Of a stretch of DNA of 64,000 nucleotides, positions 18,200 through 27,032 are shown in pieces. Under the pieces are notes generated by a model that saw nothing but the letters and a program-made list of their open reading frames with translations, searched no databases and was not told where the DNA came from. Every line of letters begins with the position of its first letter. Position 1 is the stretch's first letter. This DNA comes from Leptospira semungkisensis (GTDB lineage: Bacteria; Spirochaetota; Leptospiria; Leptospirales; Leptospiraceae): NCBI RefSeq assembly GCF_004770055.1, contig NZ_RQEP01000010.1:186001-250000 (forward strand), written 5' to 3'. Position numbers and translations under genes: made by a program.

Positions 18200-19252
18200 C
18201 TACTTCTTATCGCTACTCGCGGTAAATTCAATCTCTCCGTCTAATTCCTTGGTCACGATCTTTTTCAGATCCTGATAATCCGGAAGATCCTTAAACCCTA
18301 AGCGAGAACTATAATGCTTACGAATACCATTTTCGAGAGTGTCCTTACCGAGAATATACTTCATTCCAAGCTCTCGGATCACTGCAGAAGATTCTAAATT
18401 AATACTCTTTAATAGTTTATCTTCCTTGTCGTAGACTAGAAAGATATAGTAGTAATACAGGTCCCCGGTTTTTTGAAATGCTTCCTGGGCGACTACGTTT
18501 ACTTCCTTATAAGAAAAAGAATCGAAACGGAAATACTCCGCACTTTTGATTCTTTCGTCCGTGCTAGAGGCTTTCAGTTTGATCAAAACGGTTTTTAAGG
18601 CGTCTGCTTCCTTGGTTTTATTTAGTTGGAATTTATTTTCAAGAAGCATGTTCACTAACGTGAAGTTATTCGGATCCTGTTTGTAGCTTGCTTCTAAATA
18701 CTTTTCCGACTTCTTGAAGTCTCGATCGATGAAATAGATATTGGACAGATTGACCAATGCCATCATATTATCTGGATTGATCTCCAAAGCCTTATCGAAT
18801 GATTCAATCGCCTTTGTTCTCTCTTTCTCTTGCAAGTAGATATTTCCGAGAAATGGATACGCGTTCGGAGATGTCTTATCCAGCTCTATGCATTTCAAGA
18901 ATTGCTTCTTAGCATTCTTAAAATCTCCGGACAAATACAGGCTCACTCCATAGTGATCTCTGTATCTGGCATTATTCGGGTTTAACTCGATCGCTTTTTC
19001 AAAATAGATATGAGCGTTTTTAGGATCGTTTAACTGAAAATAGGCGAAGCCCACTGCGTATTGCAATGTATCGTCCTTTTCTCTGGATTTTGCTAATTTG
19101 AGAAGGATAGGCAATGCGGATTGAAAATCCCTTTCCCGCATATACATATCCGCTTTTTCAAAGTCTGCTTGTTCAGAAGAAGTCGGAGGAGCGGATTGCC
19201 CGTATAAGTTTAGTGATATAATTGTTATGCAAATGAACAGAAAATAACGCAT
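18200..19252 (-). CDS. Exported TPR protein
   Basis: 350 residues with a signal peptide (MRYFLFICITIISLNLYGQ) and an SD-like GGGAGAG immediately before the ATG. At least five consecutive TPR units fill the N-terminal two thirds, with the usual W/L-G-Y-A-F-A-P spacing, for example AHIYFEKAIELNPNNARY, AKKQFLKCIELDKTSPNAY and AIESFDKALEINPDNMMAL. The C-terminal third is non-repetitive. It is probably a periplasmic scaffold. It follows the TonB-like gene by 11 bases at the end of the htrA-ruvB-tonB-like operon, which suggests an envelope role. Confidence 0.75.
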   Translation of the reverse strand: MRYFLFICITIISLNLYGQSAPPTSSEQADFEKADMYMRERDFQSALPILLKLAKSREKDDTLQYAVGFAYFQLNDPKNAHIYFEKAIELNPNNARYRDHYGVSLYLSGDFKNAKKQFLKCIELDKTSPNAYPFLGNIYLQEKERTKAIESFDKALEINPDNMMALVNLSNIYFIDRDFKKSEKYLEASYKQDPNNFTLVNMLLENKFQLNKTKEADALKTVLIKLKASSTDERIKSAEYFRFDSFSYKEVNVVAQEAFQKTGDLYYYYIFLVYDKEDKLLKSINLESSAVIRELGMKYILGKDTLENGIRKHYSSRLGFKDLPDYQDLKKIVTKELDGEIEFTASSDKK

Positions 19253-19263
19253 CTCTCCCTCTT

Positions 19264-20199
19264 CTACCTTCTATAAATAGCAGGGAAGAGAAAACGGATC
19301 CCGTAAATCATTCCCTGCGCTTTCACTTCTTCCGGGACACGTCCGAAATTCTGTCCTCGGATCGCGTCCATACAGGATTGATCTACTAATGATTGTCCAT
19401 GAGATAAAACTAATTTAGTATCTATGACCTGGCCCGCGTCGTTTAACAAAAATTGCACTCTGGCTTCTCCAGGAACGATCGCTTCTCGGATCACTGTTCC
19501 GGCTCCATCACGATAGCCGTAATTTCCTCCGCCGGGAGGAGAGAAACTCTGCTCAATCTGTCGGAGCATTCTTTTGAAGTATTCGTAACCTACTAACTTC
19601 TTGGTGGGAATTGCGGTATTCGGACTTCCGTCCCAACGAAAACGAATGTCCTCTTGGAAACGATAGTTGGAAGGAATCTTGGTCATTCTTCCTGTGGCCG
19701 CAGTTTGCTCCTGGGTTTGTTCCGTAGGATTCGCATTTTCTACAGGATCCTGTTTTAGGATAGCGACCTCGTATACTTGCTCATCCTCTGTTTTCTTTTG
19801 AGCAGATTGAGGAGTGGCCTTGGATGGGTTTCGTGCAATATTCCCGAAAATGAATTCGCGAAAAGGAGAAGAAGTATGAAATCCCTTTTCCTTTGTAAGC
19901 CCTCCTGAGCCTGCGGAGTCCGCGTTAGATAGAGCCTTGTACTCATCTTTGATATTCTTATCTACGAACTCTTGTTCGAGTAGAACTTCGTAGATCTTTT
20001 CTCTTTCGGCCCTTTCTTTTACCTGTACGAGAGGATCTTCGCCCAGGATTTGGAATAGAATATTTCTTGTGAATAAGTGAGCGACCAAAAAGGAACAAAA
20101 TGCAAATACCAAAAACGCTGCGAATAGAAGACGCTTATCGTCTTCCTGCAAATTGCTTGGTGCGTCTATTTCGGATTTAAAAAAGGCCGGGAGTTGCAT
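19264..20199 (-). CDS. TonB-family protein (energy-transducer-like C-terminal domain)
   Basis: 311 residues: a short cytoplasmic N-terminus, one transmembrane segment ([20 protein letters not shown], about 24-43), a charged linker with a Gln/Thr/Pro-rich part, and a C-terminal TonB-like domain. That domain has [37 protein letters not shown], the classic TonB beta-strand plus helix (G.v.v.f.i..dG.v....v..ssG...lD..a..ai). It may couple inner-membrane energy to an outer-membrane receptor, or be a TonB-like structural protein. The gene starts 23 bases inside ruvB, an unusually long overlap, which suggests coupled translation. No ExbB/ExbD genes are in the window. Confidence 0.7.
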   Translation of the reverse strand: MQLPAFFKSEIDAPSNLQEDDKRLLFAAFLVFAFCSFLVAHLFTRNILFQILGEDPLVQVKERAEREKIYEVLLEQEFVDKNIKDEYKALSNADSAGSGGLTKEKGFHTSSPFREFIFGNIARNPSKATPQSAQKKTEDEQVYEVAILKQDPVENANPTEQTQEQTAATGRMTKIPSNYRFQEDIRFRWDGSPNTAIPTKKLVGYEYFKRMLRQIEQSFSPPGGGNYGYRDGAGTVIREAIVPGEARVQFLLNDAGQVIDTKLVLSHGQSLVDQSCMDAIRGQNFGRVPEEVKAQGMIYGIRFLFPAIYRR

Positions 20200-21208
20200 C
20201 TTCTTCTATATGTTTGCCGAGTGCCGGAGGGATCCTGTCCATCAGCTTATAGGCCTTCTCTGTGGCAACTCTACCGGAGGAGGTCCTATTAATCAAGCCA
20301 ACTCTTACCATGTAAGACTCATAATGATCTTCTAAGGTACGCTCCTCTTCCCCCACCACAGCAGCGATCGGCTTCAGGCCCACAGGCCCTCCCTTGTATC
20401 TGTCGATCATGCATTCTAGGATCCTGCGATCCATCTTATCCAAGCCGAGCTCGTCTATCCCTAGGCGAGAGAATGCTTCTTCGCATGCATGGGCACGGAT
20501 TCTTCTCTCCCCTTTGATCTCCGCAAAGTCTCTCACTCTTTTTAGAAGATGATTCGCGATCCTAGGAGTTTTTCGGGATCTTTTTCCTATTTCGAAGGCA
20601 GCGTCTTCGTCGATCTCATAGCCTAAAATTTTAGAAGAACGAAGAACAATTTGCTGCATCTCAGGATCGTCATAATATTCCAATCTGAAATGGATCCCGA
20701 AGCGACTCTTGAGAGGATCCGAAATGAGTCCGCTTCGAGTCGTCGCTCCGATCAGAGTGAAAGGCTTAAGTTTGATTTGTATCGTCTGCGCTGTGATCCC
20801 TTCTCCCACGAGAAGATCGATCATGAAATTTTCCATGGCTGGATAAAGGATCTCTTCGACCTTTCTGCCTAGGGAATGAATCTCGTCGATGAAGAGTATA
20901 TCCCCTTCTTCTAAATCTGTGAGTAATTTAGCGAGATCTGCACCTCTTGTAAGAACAGGTGCAGAAGTGACTACGATGCGAGCTCCTAATTCTTGGGAAA
21001 TAATTCCAGCCAATGTGGTTTTTCCAAGACCGGGAGGTCCGGAGAGAAGTACATGATCCAGTGCCTGCTGTCTTTTCTTAGCGGCACCTACGAATACGGA
21101 AAGATTAGAAAGGATTTCCTTTTGTCCCACAAACTCCGAGAACAGAGAAGGACGAAGAGAGTTGTCCTCCTCGAATTTGTCCTCGGGATTTAGGGTATGT
21201 CCTGCCAA
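20177..21208 (-). CDS. ruvB: Holliday junction branch migration helicase RuvB
   Basis: 343 residues, the usual RuvB length. Visible motifs are LRP...FVGQ at the N-terminus, Walker [10 protein letters not shown] at about 57-65, Walker B FIDEIH near 107-112, sensor 1 [17 protein letters not shown], and the arginine-rich C-terminal winged helix with RTSSGRVAT. RuvB is the hexameric AAA+ motor that, with RuvA, drives branch migration before RuvC cleaves. ruvA and ruvC are not in the window. It follows htrA by ten bases and overlaps the TonB-like gene. Confidence 0.97.
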   Translation of the reverse strand: MAGHTLNPEDKFEEDNSLRPSLFSEFVGQKEILSNLSVFVGAAKKRQQALDHVLLSGPPGLGKTTLAGIISQELGARIVVTSAPVLTRGADLAKLLTDLEEGDILFIDEIHSLGRKVEEILYPAMENFMIDLLVGEGITAQTIQIKLKPFTLIGATTRSGLISDPLKSRFGIHFRLEYYDDPEMQQIVLRSSKILGYEIDEDAAFEIGKRSRKTPRIANHLLKRVRDFAEIKGERRIRAHACEEAFSRLGIDELGLDKMDRRILECMIDRYKGGPVGLKPIAAVVGEEERTLEDHYESYMVRVGLINRTSSGRVATEKAYKLMDRIPPALGKHIEEDATPGLF

Positions 21209-21218
21209 ATGATTTCTC

Positions 21219-22358
21219 TTATTCCGCGAGTTTAACCGAAATCTTCAGGGTCTGGCCTTTTCGGAAAACAGTTACAGTAATCCTTTGTCCAACCTTGGAT
21301 TCTCTAATCTTGGTCGCGACTTCGTTCGCGCTCTTTACTTTAGCCCCGTCTATCTCCAGGATCACGTCTTCGACGTCGATACCTGCTTCGGCAGCTGCGG
21401 ATCCATTCTGCACCTGTCGAACAAATGCTCCGTCCTTGCTAGGAAGTTTTAATTCTTTTGCGATCTCTTCGGTAAGATCGTCCAAGCCCACTCCGAGTCT
21501 AGGTCGCTTGATCCTTCCTCCGGACTTCAATTCCTCTACCACCGATTTTGCTTCGTTGATAGGAATGGCAAAGCCTAGACCGATAGAACCTTCACTTGGG
21601 GAAAGAATCATACGGTTGATCCCCACCACTCTTCCGTTGATATCCAGAAGAGGACCTCCCGAATTTCCTTTATTGATAGAAGCATCCGTTTGGATATAAT
21701 GTACTCCGGAATTATCGATGCCGCCTCGTCCCACTTTAGAGATCACTCCAACTGTCATGGATTGTTCTAAGCCGAACGGAGCGCCGATAGCGATCGCCCA
21801 ATCTCCCACCTTAACATCGGAAGAATCACCAATCTCGATGGGCTGCAGATTTGCGGCTCCTTCTACCTTTAGAAGGGCGACGTCAATGGTCTGATCTGTT
21901 CCCACTAATTTAGCGGAAACAGGTTCCTTTCCATTTTTGAATAAGACTTTAAATTTATCGAATCCTCGGACCACGTGATCGTTCGTAAGAATATAACCTT
22001 CTTTATTCAGAACGAAACCGGAACCGAGCCCGTTGATCTTTCTTTTTTGAGTTCTCACTCTCCCTTGAGGTCCATAAAGAAATTCTTGGAAAGGATCACT
22101 GAACTGAGGCACGTTAACCGTTCCTTCAGTAGCGACTAACACTACACTAGGAGAAACATTTTCGTATACTTCTTCAAAGGCTTTTTGAATGGAGATCGCG
22201 GCCTTTGCTGCCTGGCTAGGTTCTTTGTCGGATTTTGCATTTAAGAACAGCGTACTATCGCTGCCGGTTCCGCAGTATAAAATGGGAGAAAGGATCACTC
22301 CTGCCATCACGGATATGCCTATCACCAGGAAATTTTTGAATCGGTCGTTTTTTTTCAT
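21219..22358 (-). CDS. htrA: HtrA/DegP-family periplasmic serine protease
   Basis: 379 residues. An N-terminal hydrophobic segment ([20 protein letters not shown]) serves as signal or anchor. The trypsin-like domain has the full catalytic triad: His128 (TNDHVV), Asp159 ([10 protein letters not shown]) and Ser233 (GNSGGPLL). A single PDZ domain occupies roughly 285-379 (RLGVGLDDL ... [18 protein letters not shown]). With one PDZ it resembles DegS or the short HtrA types more than two-PDZ DegP. It should degrade or sense misfolded envelope proteins. First gene of the htrA-ruvB-tonB-like-TPR group, divergent from tmk. Confidence 0.93.
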   Translation of the reverse strand: MKKNDRFKNFLVIGISVMAGVILSPILYCGTGSDSTLFLNAKSDKEPSQAAKAAISIQKAFEEVYENVSPSVVLVATEGTVNVPQFSDPFQEFLYGPQGRVRTQKRKINGLGSGFVLNKEGYILTNDHVVRGFDKFKVLFKNGKEPVSAKLVGTDQTIDVALLKVEGAANLQPIEIGDSSDVKVGDWAIAIGAPFGLEQSMTVGVISKVGRGGIDNSGVHYIQTDASINKGNSGGPLLDINGRVVGINRMILSPSEGSIGLGFAIPINEAKSVVEELKSGGRIKRPRLGVGLDDLTEEIAKELKLPSKDGAFVRQVQNGSAAAEAGIDVEDVILEIDGAKVKSANEVATKIRESKVGQRITVTVFRKGQTLKISVKLAE

Positions 22359-22444
22359 GGATTCCTGTCCTCGGGAATGCGATTCCGGTAGTACGCTTCA
22401 GCATTCGAAGCAAAACCACTCATGTCAAGTGGCTTTCCTTAAGC

Positions 22445-23038
22445 ATGGCGAATACACCGGGATTTTACGTTTTTGAAGGTTTAGACGGGAGCGGGAAAAG
22501 TACCCTCACTCGTCGCCTCTTAGACCTTTTGCAATCGAAAGATGTTCCAGCAATTTGCTTTGCGGAACCGACTCGCTACGAATCCGGAATCTATCTCAGA
22601 AAATTTTTAAGCGGAGAAATAGAACTCTCTCCGGAAAAACAAATCGAAGCATTCTTAGCGGATCGAGAAGTTTCCTTACAAAGGAATATTCTACCTTCTC
22701 TCTCCGAGAAGAAGATCGTTCTCTTGGACAGATACATGTATTCAACTGCAGCTTATCAATCTGGAGAGAATTTTTCGGCGAGAGAGATCTTAGAAAAGAA
22801 TATAGAGAGAAAATTTCCCAAGCCGGAGATTGTCTTCTATTTGGATCTGAAACCGGAAGAGGCGCTTTCTCGTTTGAAAGTCAGAGATACTACTGCTGAC
22901 AGATTCGAAACCATCTCTGCCTTACAAAAGATCTATAAGGCGTATGAGGAAATACTTCCGAAAAATACGATCCGGTTGGACGCGAATTTGAGCCCCGAAT
23001 CTATTGCGGAGCTCGCCTTAAATCATATCGATTATTGA
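22445..23038 (+). CDS. tmk: Thymidylate kinase
   Basis: 197 residues. The P-loop FEGLDGSGKST lies at about 10-20, the substrate motif DRYMYSTAAYQ near 97-107, and the LID-like RDTTADRFE near 155-163, all in the family order. It phosphorylates dTMP to dTDP in thymidine nucleotide synthesis, in the cytoplasm. It is divergent from htrA and its 3' end overlaps the convergent 23032-23376 gene by seven bases. Confidence 0.95.
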   Translation: MANTPGFYVFEGLDGSGKSTLTRRLLDLLQSKDVPAICFAEPTRYESGIYLRKFLSGEIELSPEKQIEAFLADREVSLQRNILPSLSEKKIVLLDRYMYSTAAYQSGENFSAREILEKNIERKFPKPEIVFYLDLKPEEALSRLKVRDTTADRFETISALQKIYKAYEEILPKNTIRLDANLSPESIAELALNHIDY

Positions 23039-23376
23039 GTGGATGTAGCTTGCAGATTTCTTAATGTAGCTTCGTGAATGGCAGCTTCTCTTTCCAATTG
23101 AGAAGCAAGCTCCACTAGTTTTCTTTTTCTATTGGACGAAGCCTCGCCCTTAGGCTCGGAAGAAGCCAGTTCTCTCAGATGTCCCGCTTCATCTCTCTTC
23201 TTCTTAGCAAGATTGAGCAAGTATTTGCGAACAATATCCTTTTGCTCTTGAGTAGAAAGACTCTCTACCAAGGCTTTTTCGATCAGCTTAGTCTCCTCTT
23301 CTGCAGAAAAAGAAGAAACTGAAAATGGGAATAAGGAAAGAAGGAGCAGGATTGCTAGAGGATATTTGAATTTCAT
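23032..23376 (-). CDS. Small exported helical protein
   Basis: 114 residues with a signal peptide (MKFKYPLAILLLLSLFPFSVSSFSA) and a mature region that is almost wholly charged helix (KALVESLSTQEQKDIVRKYLLNLAKKKRDEAGHLRELASS), ending AAIHEATLRNLQATSTQ. A coiled-coil periplasmic protein is likely. No family recognised. It lies downstream of the Omp85-like gene, from which a strong hairpin separates it, and converges on tmk. Confidence 0.6.
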   Translation of the reverse strand: MKFKYPLAILLLLSLFPFSVSSFSAEEETKLIEKALVESLSTQEQKDIVRKYLLNLAKKKRDEAGHLRELASSEPKGEASSNRKRKLVELASQLEREAAIHEATLRNLQATSTQ

Positions 23377-23448
23377 CTCGGTTCTCTATGTGGGAATTCT
23401 AACTAGCCGATTGTTTCTGTTTTGTTCGGCTTAAGCTCAAGGAAACAG

Positions 23449-23482
23449 GACTTAGAAATTCTGGATAGCAAATTTCTAAGTC
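23449..23482 (-). terminator. Perfect 12-bp inverted repeat after the Omp85-like gene
   Basis: GACTTAGAAATT and AATTTCTAAGTC form a perfect 12-bp stem with a 10-base loop, 14 bases after the stop of the barrel gene. No long U-run follows on the minus strand, but the stem position and length suit transcription termination or 3'-end stabilisation. Confidence 0.55.
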
Positions 23483-23496
23483 TCTTCCGACCCAGC

Positions 23497-24942
23497 TTAG
23501 AAGATATGTCCCACATCTATGAATAACTGAGAATCTTCTCTGGACTTACCATAATCGATCAGGATGACTGTGGCCTGGTTCCAAATGATACGCAAGCCGC
23601 TACCGTACGAGAACTTATATCCTTGAGTACCGATATCATGATAACCATCCCAGACCCTTCCGAAATCATAAAAGGGAACAAGGCTCAACGTGATCAATTG
23701 ATCCCAAAATTTGAATGTACCAAATCTCCAACGGATCTCGAAATTCCCGAAACCGATCATCGGTCCGATAAAACGTTCCTGCCTATAACCTCTCAAAGTT
23801 TGCAGACCACCAAGACCGTTAATCGCTCCGTCAATGGACCACATATAACGATATTCTGAAAAAGGAACTTCACCCTTAGAATATTGAACTGCACCTCGGG
23901 CTGCGAAGACCAATTCCTCGAACAATTTAGGAAAAGGCGTATAGAAGAATTTCCCTTGCGCGAAGAACTTTTGAAAATCAAAGTCCGAGCCTGACTTTTT
24001 AGATACTGTAGAGTAATTCACTTCCAATAGCATTCCTGAATCAGGATCTGGCTCGAAGTCTCTCGTATCGTATGCAAGGCCGGCGTGAAAGTAATTTACA
24101 TTTCCCCCATGATATCCATTGATCAGGCCTCTCTGATAGTCTTGCGTCAACTTGCTCGTACCATTCGGAGTAGAAGAAGCCCAGCCGGTATTAGGATCCT
24201 TTGCTGGGGTAAAATAATCCTGATTGTTCGTGATCCTTCCATTAGGATAATCGAATGTACGAATTATATTTTGAGAAAACTCCGGAGCAACGATCCAACG
24301 AAATGCTTTTGCAAAAGTCTTATCGACGGAGAAGGTAGCAGTAGTGGAACGAAATTCGTATGTATTGTATTCCCGATTGCTTTGGTACGCAAAAGGAGAA
24401 CCAGGATCGGATTGTCTACGGTAAGAAAGAGCATCCTCACGATCCCCGAAAGAACTACCGTTGACCAAGGCTCCTGTAGGCTGGTTCTTTTCTCTATATG
24501 TCAGATCCTTTAGAGTAGATGTTCCTATTCCGAAGTACTGAGAGTTCTTATTCACACTATAATTGAAACTTCCCTTCAATCGATATGCAGTATCGAATAA
24601 GAAAGGACTGTCGAAGGTCATCTCATAGTATGCTGCGCCATTCGTAGTCTTATAAGCCTGACCACCGATCCTGTACATATAAGGTTGAAATTCGAAATAA
24701 GGACTCTTGCGGGTTCCGTTTTGGTATAAATAACCTCGAACTCCATAGCCTTGGCCTCTTACAGGATCTTGGGAGAAGACAGGCAATCCAGTAGCATACC
24801 AACCTTCTCTCTTCTCTTGCAATTCTTCTGGAGAAAGACGCTTGGATTCACTTAGCTCGATAGCGACTCTTTCATCTTCTGCGAATAAGGAGAAGGAAAA
24901 GCAAATTGCAAAGACCAGAAGAATGATTCGAACGAGGAACAA
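23497..24942 (-). CDS. Omp85/BamA-superfamily-like outer-membrane barrel protein
   Basis: 481 residues starting at a TTG (24942) before a signal peptide (FLVRIILLVFAICFSFSLFAED); no in-frame ATG lies close upstream and an AGGCGG precedes the TTG at suitable distance. After a short N-terminal part (GWYATGLPVFSQDPVRGQGYGVRGYLYQNG), the protein is amphipathic beta strands. Near the end GLGGLQTLRGYRQERFIG matches the L6-loop RGY motif of bacterial surface antigen (Omp85 C-terminal) barrels, and the last residues (FIDVGHIF) end in Phe. No POTRA repeats are present, so it is a short barrel, not BamA itself. Confidence 0.75.
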   Translation of the reverse strand: MFLVRIILLVFAICFSFSLFAEDERVAIELSESKRLSPEELQEKREGWYATGLPVFSQDPVRGQGYGVRGYLYQNGTRKSPYFEFQPYMYRIGGQAYKTTNGAAYYEMTFDSPFLFDTAYRLKGSFNYSVNKNSQYFGIGTSTLKDLTYREKNQPTGALVNGSSFGDREDALSYRRQSDPGSPFAYQSNREYNTYEFRSTTATFSVDKTFAKAFRWIVAPEFSQNIIRTFDYPNGRITNNQDYFTPAKDPNTGWASSTPNGTSKLTQDYQRGLINGYHGGNVNYFHAGLAYDTRDFEPDPDSGMLLEVNYSTVSKKSGSDFDFQKFFAQGKFFYTPFPKLFEELVFAARGAVQYSKGEVPFSEYRYMWSIDGAINGLGGLQTLRGYRQERFIGPMIGFGNFEIRWRFGTFKFWDQLITLSLVPFYDFGRVWDGYHDIGTQGYKFSYGSGLRIIWNQATVILIDYGKSREDSQLFIDVGHIF

Positions 24943-25088
24943 AGATAAAGCCGCCTATAGGCAAGGTGAGGAAGAGGAATAAAATGTAAGCAAAAATCCA
25001 AATGCGATACGATAACAAATTGCTCAAGGCCCCGATGGAGGAATGCGATTGACTTAGGAGCTTCTTTTCAAAAACTCAACACCGTAGG

Positions 25089-25160
25089 GCACCTATAGCT
25101 CAACGGATAGAGTACAGGCCTCCGGAGCCTGGAGTCCGGGTTCGAGTCCCGGTAGGTGCA
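25089..25160 (+). tRNA. tRNA-Arg (anticodon CCG)
   Basis: A full cloverleaf can be drawn. The acceptor stem pairs GCACCTA with TAGGTGC, with discriminator A at 25160. The D arm holds AGCTCAACGGATAGAGT, the anticodon stem CAGGC/GCCTG closes the loop CTCCGGA with anticodon CCG, and the T arm is CCGGG-TTCGAGT-CCCGG. CCA is not encoded. It reads CGG codons. Coordinates were set by pairing the acceptor stem by eye. Confidence 0.95.
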
Positions 25161-25330
25161 CTCGAAGCGAGAGCTGGAAAGCGATTTAGCGACCCATAGG
25201 GAGCGTAAAGAATCGCGTGCGAAACACAGGAAGTGTTGAGCACAGCTCGAGACGCCGTGGAGTCCAATCGAGCAGGATGCGAGATTACGTAACGGCGAGT
25301 CCCTAGTCACCGCAGGGCTTTATTTTTCTT
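25161..25330 (+). ncRNA. Candidate structured RNA directly downstream of tRNA-Arg
   Basis: The ~160 bases after the tRNA are GC-richer than their surroundings and full of complementary segments. GAGCTG (25171-25176) pairs with CAGCTC (25243-25248) and encloses two inner stems: GCGATT/AATCGC (25181-25186 with 25211-25216) and AACAC/GTGTT (25223-25227 with 25233-25237). CGCCGT/ACGGCG (25253-25258 with 25292-25297) forms another. CCCT...AGGG (25301-25317) followed by a T-rich run resembles a terminator. No sensible ORF is present. It could be a tRNA trailer processed into a small RNA, a repeat family, or a decayed element; the identity is not known to me. Confidence 0.3.
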
Positions 25331-25455
25331 TCCATTTACCCCATAGTATGATAGACTGAGATCTCCGGTGCAACCGGACCATCATGGCATCGTAAGCAAA
25401 CCCATCCCAATCCATCCGATTTTTTAACATGCGCGTCTGCGCACGGGGTTTGTAC

Positions 25456-26955
25456 ATGCAATCTATTATCACGGCGAATGACGTCTCGTTCGAGTTTGCG
25501 AACGGGCGCGTTCTATTCAAAAATCTTAATTTCTCCTTAGGACCTAAAATCACCGCACTTGTCGGTTCAAACGGTGTAGGAAAAACTCATCTCGCAAAGA
25601 TCATTGCCGGGCTCATCGATCCAAGCGCAGGAGAAATACGTCGAAAACAAAACGTCCTATTCTTTTCCCAACGCCAAGAACCGGAGCATATTACCGTAAG
25701 AGAATTCTTGGATGAATACTCCTGGTCCCTTTTAGGAGATACTCTTCTCTCTGGAATAAACCAGGAGAATACTTGCGACAACCTAAGCGGCGGGGAATGG
25801 ATGAGAGTGAGGCTCGCTCAAATCCAGGAAGAAGGCTATTTGATCCTAGACGAGCCTACAAACGATCTGGACCAGGAGGCGAAAGAAGTCTTAATTCGTT
25901 TTCTAAGAGAATATGAATCGGGAGTTCTTCTCATTTCTCATGATAGAAGATGCCTTAGCCTTTGCGAAGAAGTTTTAGAATTATCTAATCAAGGACTGAA
26001 CAAGTACGGAGTCGGCTGGGAGTTCTACCAAGAGCTCAAGGAGAAGGAAAGAGAAAGTTCGATTGCTTCCTTAGAAAGAGCAAGAAGAGAAAGAGATAAG
26101 GCACTTGCAAAGAGAACTGAAGAAAGAGAAAAACAAGAGAGAAGAAATAAAAAAGGAGAACGATCTGCCGCAAAAGGAGGAGCGCCCAAGATCCTATTAG
26201 GAGCAAGAAAGCAAAGCGCAGAATCTACATCAGGAAAATTGAATTCTTCCACATTAGAAAAATCGAATCAAAAGATACGAGAAGTTTATGAAACAATGGA
26301 TCGAATGAAAGTAGATCCGGTAATGTATGCAGACCTTATGGGGAACGGGATTCCTTCCCAAAAACTAGTGGCCGAAGCGATCGATCTGAACATAAAATTC
26401 CAAGATTGGATCTATGAGGAAAACTTAAACTTTGCCTGGAAGGGAAATATTCGGATCTCAATCAACGGTCCAAACGGCTCCGGAAAATCTACATTATTGA
26501 AAGCAATCTTAGGGAATAGATTCGAAACAAAAGGAGATCTGAGGATCGGAAAGCTCAATACACTTTATGTCAGCCAAGGATGCGAAGAACTCCAGGAAGA
26601 AAAAAGTATCTTCGAAAATGTTAGAGATGTTTCCTCTTTGATGGAAAGCGAAATTAGAAATGGGCTCGCGAAATTTCTATTCTTTGGAGAAGGAGTGTTT
26701 CAAAAATGCAACTCTCTCAGCGGAGGAGAAAGATTGAGAGCTGCACTCGCCGTAGGACTATTGGGCGCCAATACTCCCGAACTTCTCATCCTAGATGAAC
26801 CTACAAATAATCTGGACCTAGAAAATATAGAATTCTTAGAAAGGCTCGTGAAGGAATTTCCAGGTGCAGTAGTGGCCGTTTCTCATGATGATATGTTCCT
26901 ACAAAACTGCGATATCCCCAAGGAATTTGCTATAAAACGCATTCTAAGAACATGA
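25456..26955 (+). CDS. ABC-F family ATPase
   Basis: The ATG at 25456 is preferred over the in-frame start at 25429 because family similarity begins there (ITANDVSFEF). 499 residues hold two ABC domains without membrane segments: Walker A GSNGVGKT (37-44) and GPNGSGKST (338-346), signatures LSGGE (110-114) and LSGGERLR in the second half, and Walker B LILDEPTNDLD and LILDEPTNNLD. A charged helical linker (about 195-285) joins them, as in ABC-F translation factors, which bind the ribosomal E site. Members act either in translation or in protecting ribosomes from antibiotics; the sequence alone does not decide between the two. Confidence 0.9.
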   Translation: MQSIITANDVSFEFANGRVLFKNLNFSLGPKITALVGSNGVGKTHLAKIIAGLIDPSAGEIRRKQNVLFFSQRQEPEHITVREFLDEYSWSLLGDTLLSGINQENTCDNLSGGEWMRVRLAQIQEEGYLILDEPTNDLDQEAKEVLIRFLREYESGVLLISHDRRCLSLCEEVLELSNQGLNKYGVGWEFYQELKEKERESSIASLERARRERDKALAKRTEEREKQERRNKKGERSAAKGGAPKILLGARKQSAESTSGKLNSSTLEKSNQKIREVYETMDRMKVDPVMYADLMGNGIPSQKLVAEAIDLNIKFQDWIYEENLNFAWKGNIRISINGPNGSGKSTLLKAILGNRFETKGDLRIGKLNTLYVSQGCEELQEEKSIFENVRDVSSLMESEIRNGLAKFLFFGEGVFQKCNSLSGGERLRAALAVGLLGANTPELLILDEPTNNLDLENIEFLERLVKEFPGAVVAVSHDDMFLQNCDIPKEFAIKRILRT

Positions 26956-26967
26956 CCAATTAGTCAT
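26952..26967. promoter_or_regulatory. Palindrome, candidate TetR-type operator
   Basis: ATGACcAATTaGTCAT is a 16-base palindrome with a single mismatched central pair. It overlaps the stop codon of the ABC-F gene and lies seven bases upstream of the -35 box of the DUF3556 operon, which encodes its own TetR regulator. TGAC-N6-GTCA half-site spacing is common for TetR dimers. It is also followed by TTTTTA, so a weak terminator of the ABC-F gene is an alternative. Confidence 0.5.
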
Positions 26968-26973
26968 TTTTAA

Positions 26974-27001
26974 TTGACATTTCGCAACAATCGACTATAC
27001 C
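26974..27001 (+). promoter_or_regulatory. Sigma-70-like promoter of the DUF3556 operon
   Basis: TTGACA (26974-26979) matches the -35 consensus exactly and TATACC (26996-27001) is a good -10, with a 16-base spacer. The start codon at 27033 lies 31 bases downstream and is preceded by GGAGA. Confidence 0.6.
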
Positions 27002-27032
27002 ACGGTCCGCAATACAGAACTTGGAGAGAAAG

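Noticed and set aside
25068..25310. Minus-strand ORF of 80 codons over the tRNA region
   Set aside because: It reads straight through tRNA-Arg in antisense and has no SD or family features; this is the common false ORF seen opposite tRNA genes.
25456..26955. ABC exporter subunit
   Set aside because: Both ABC domains are in one chain with a charged linker and no transmembrane segment or permease neighbour, so ABC-F is the better assignment.
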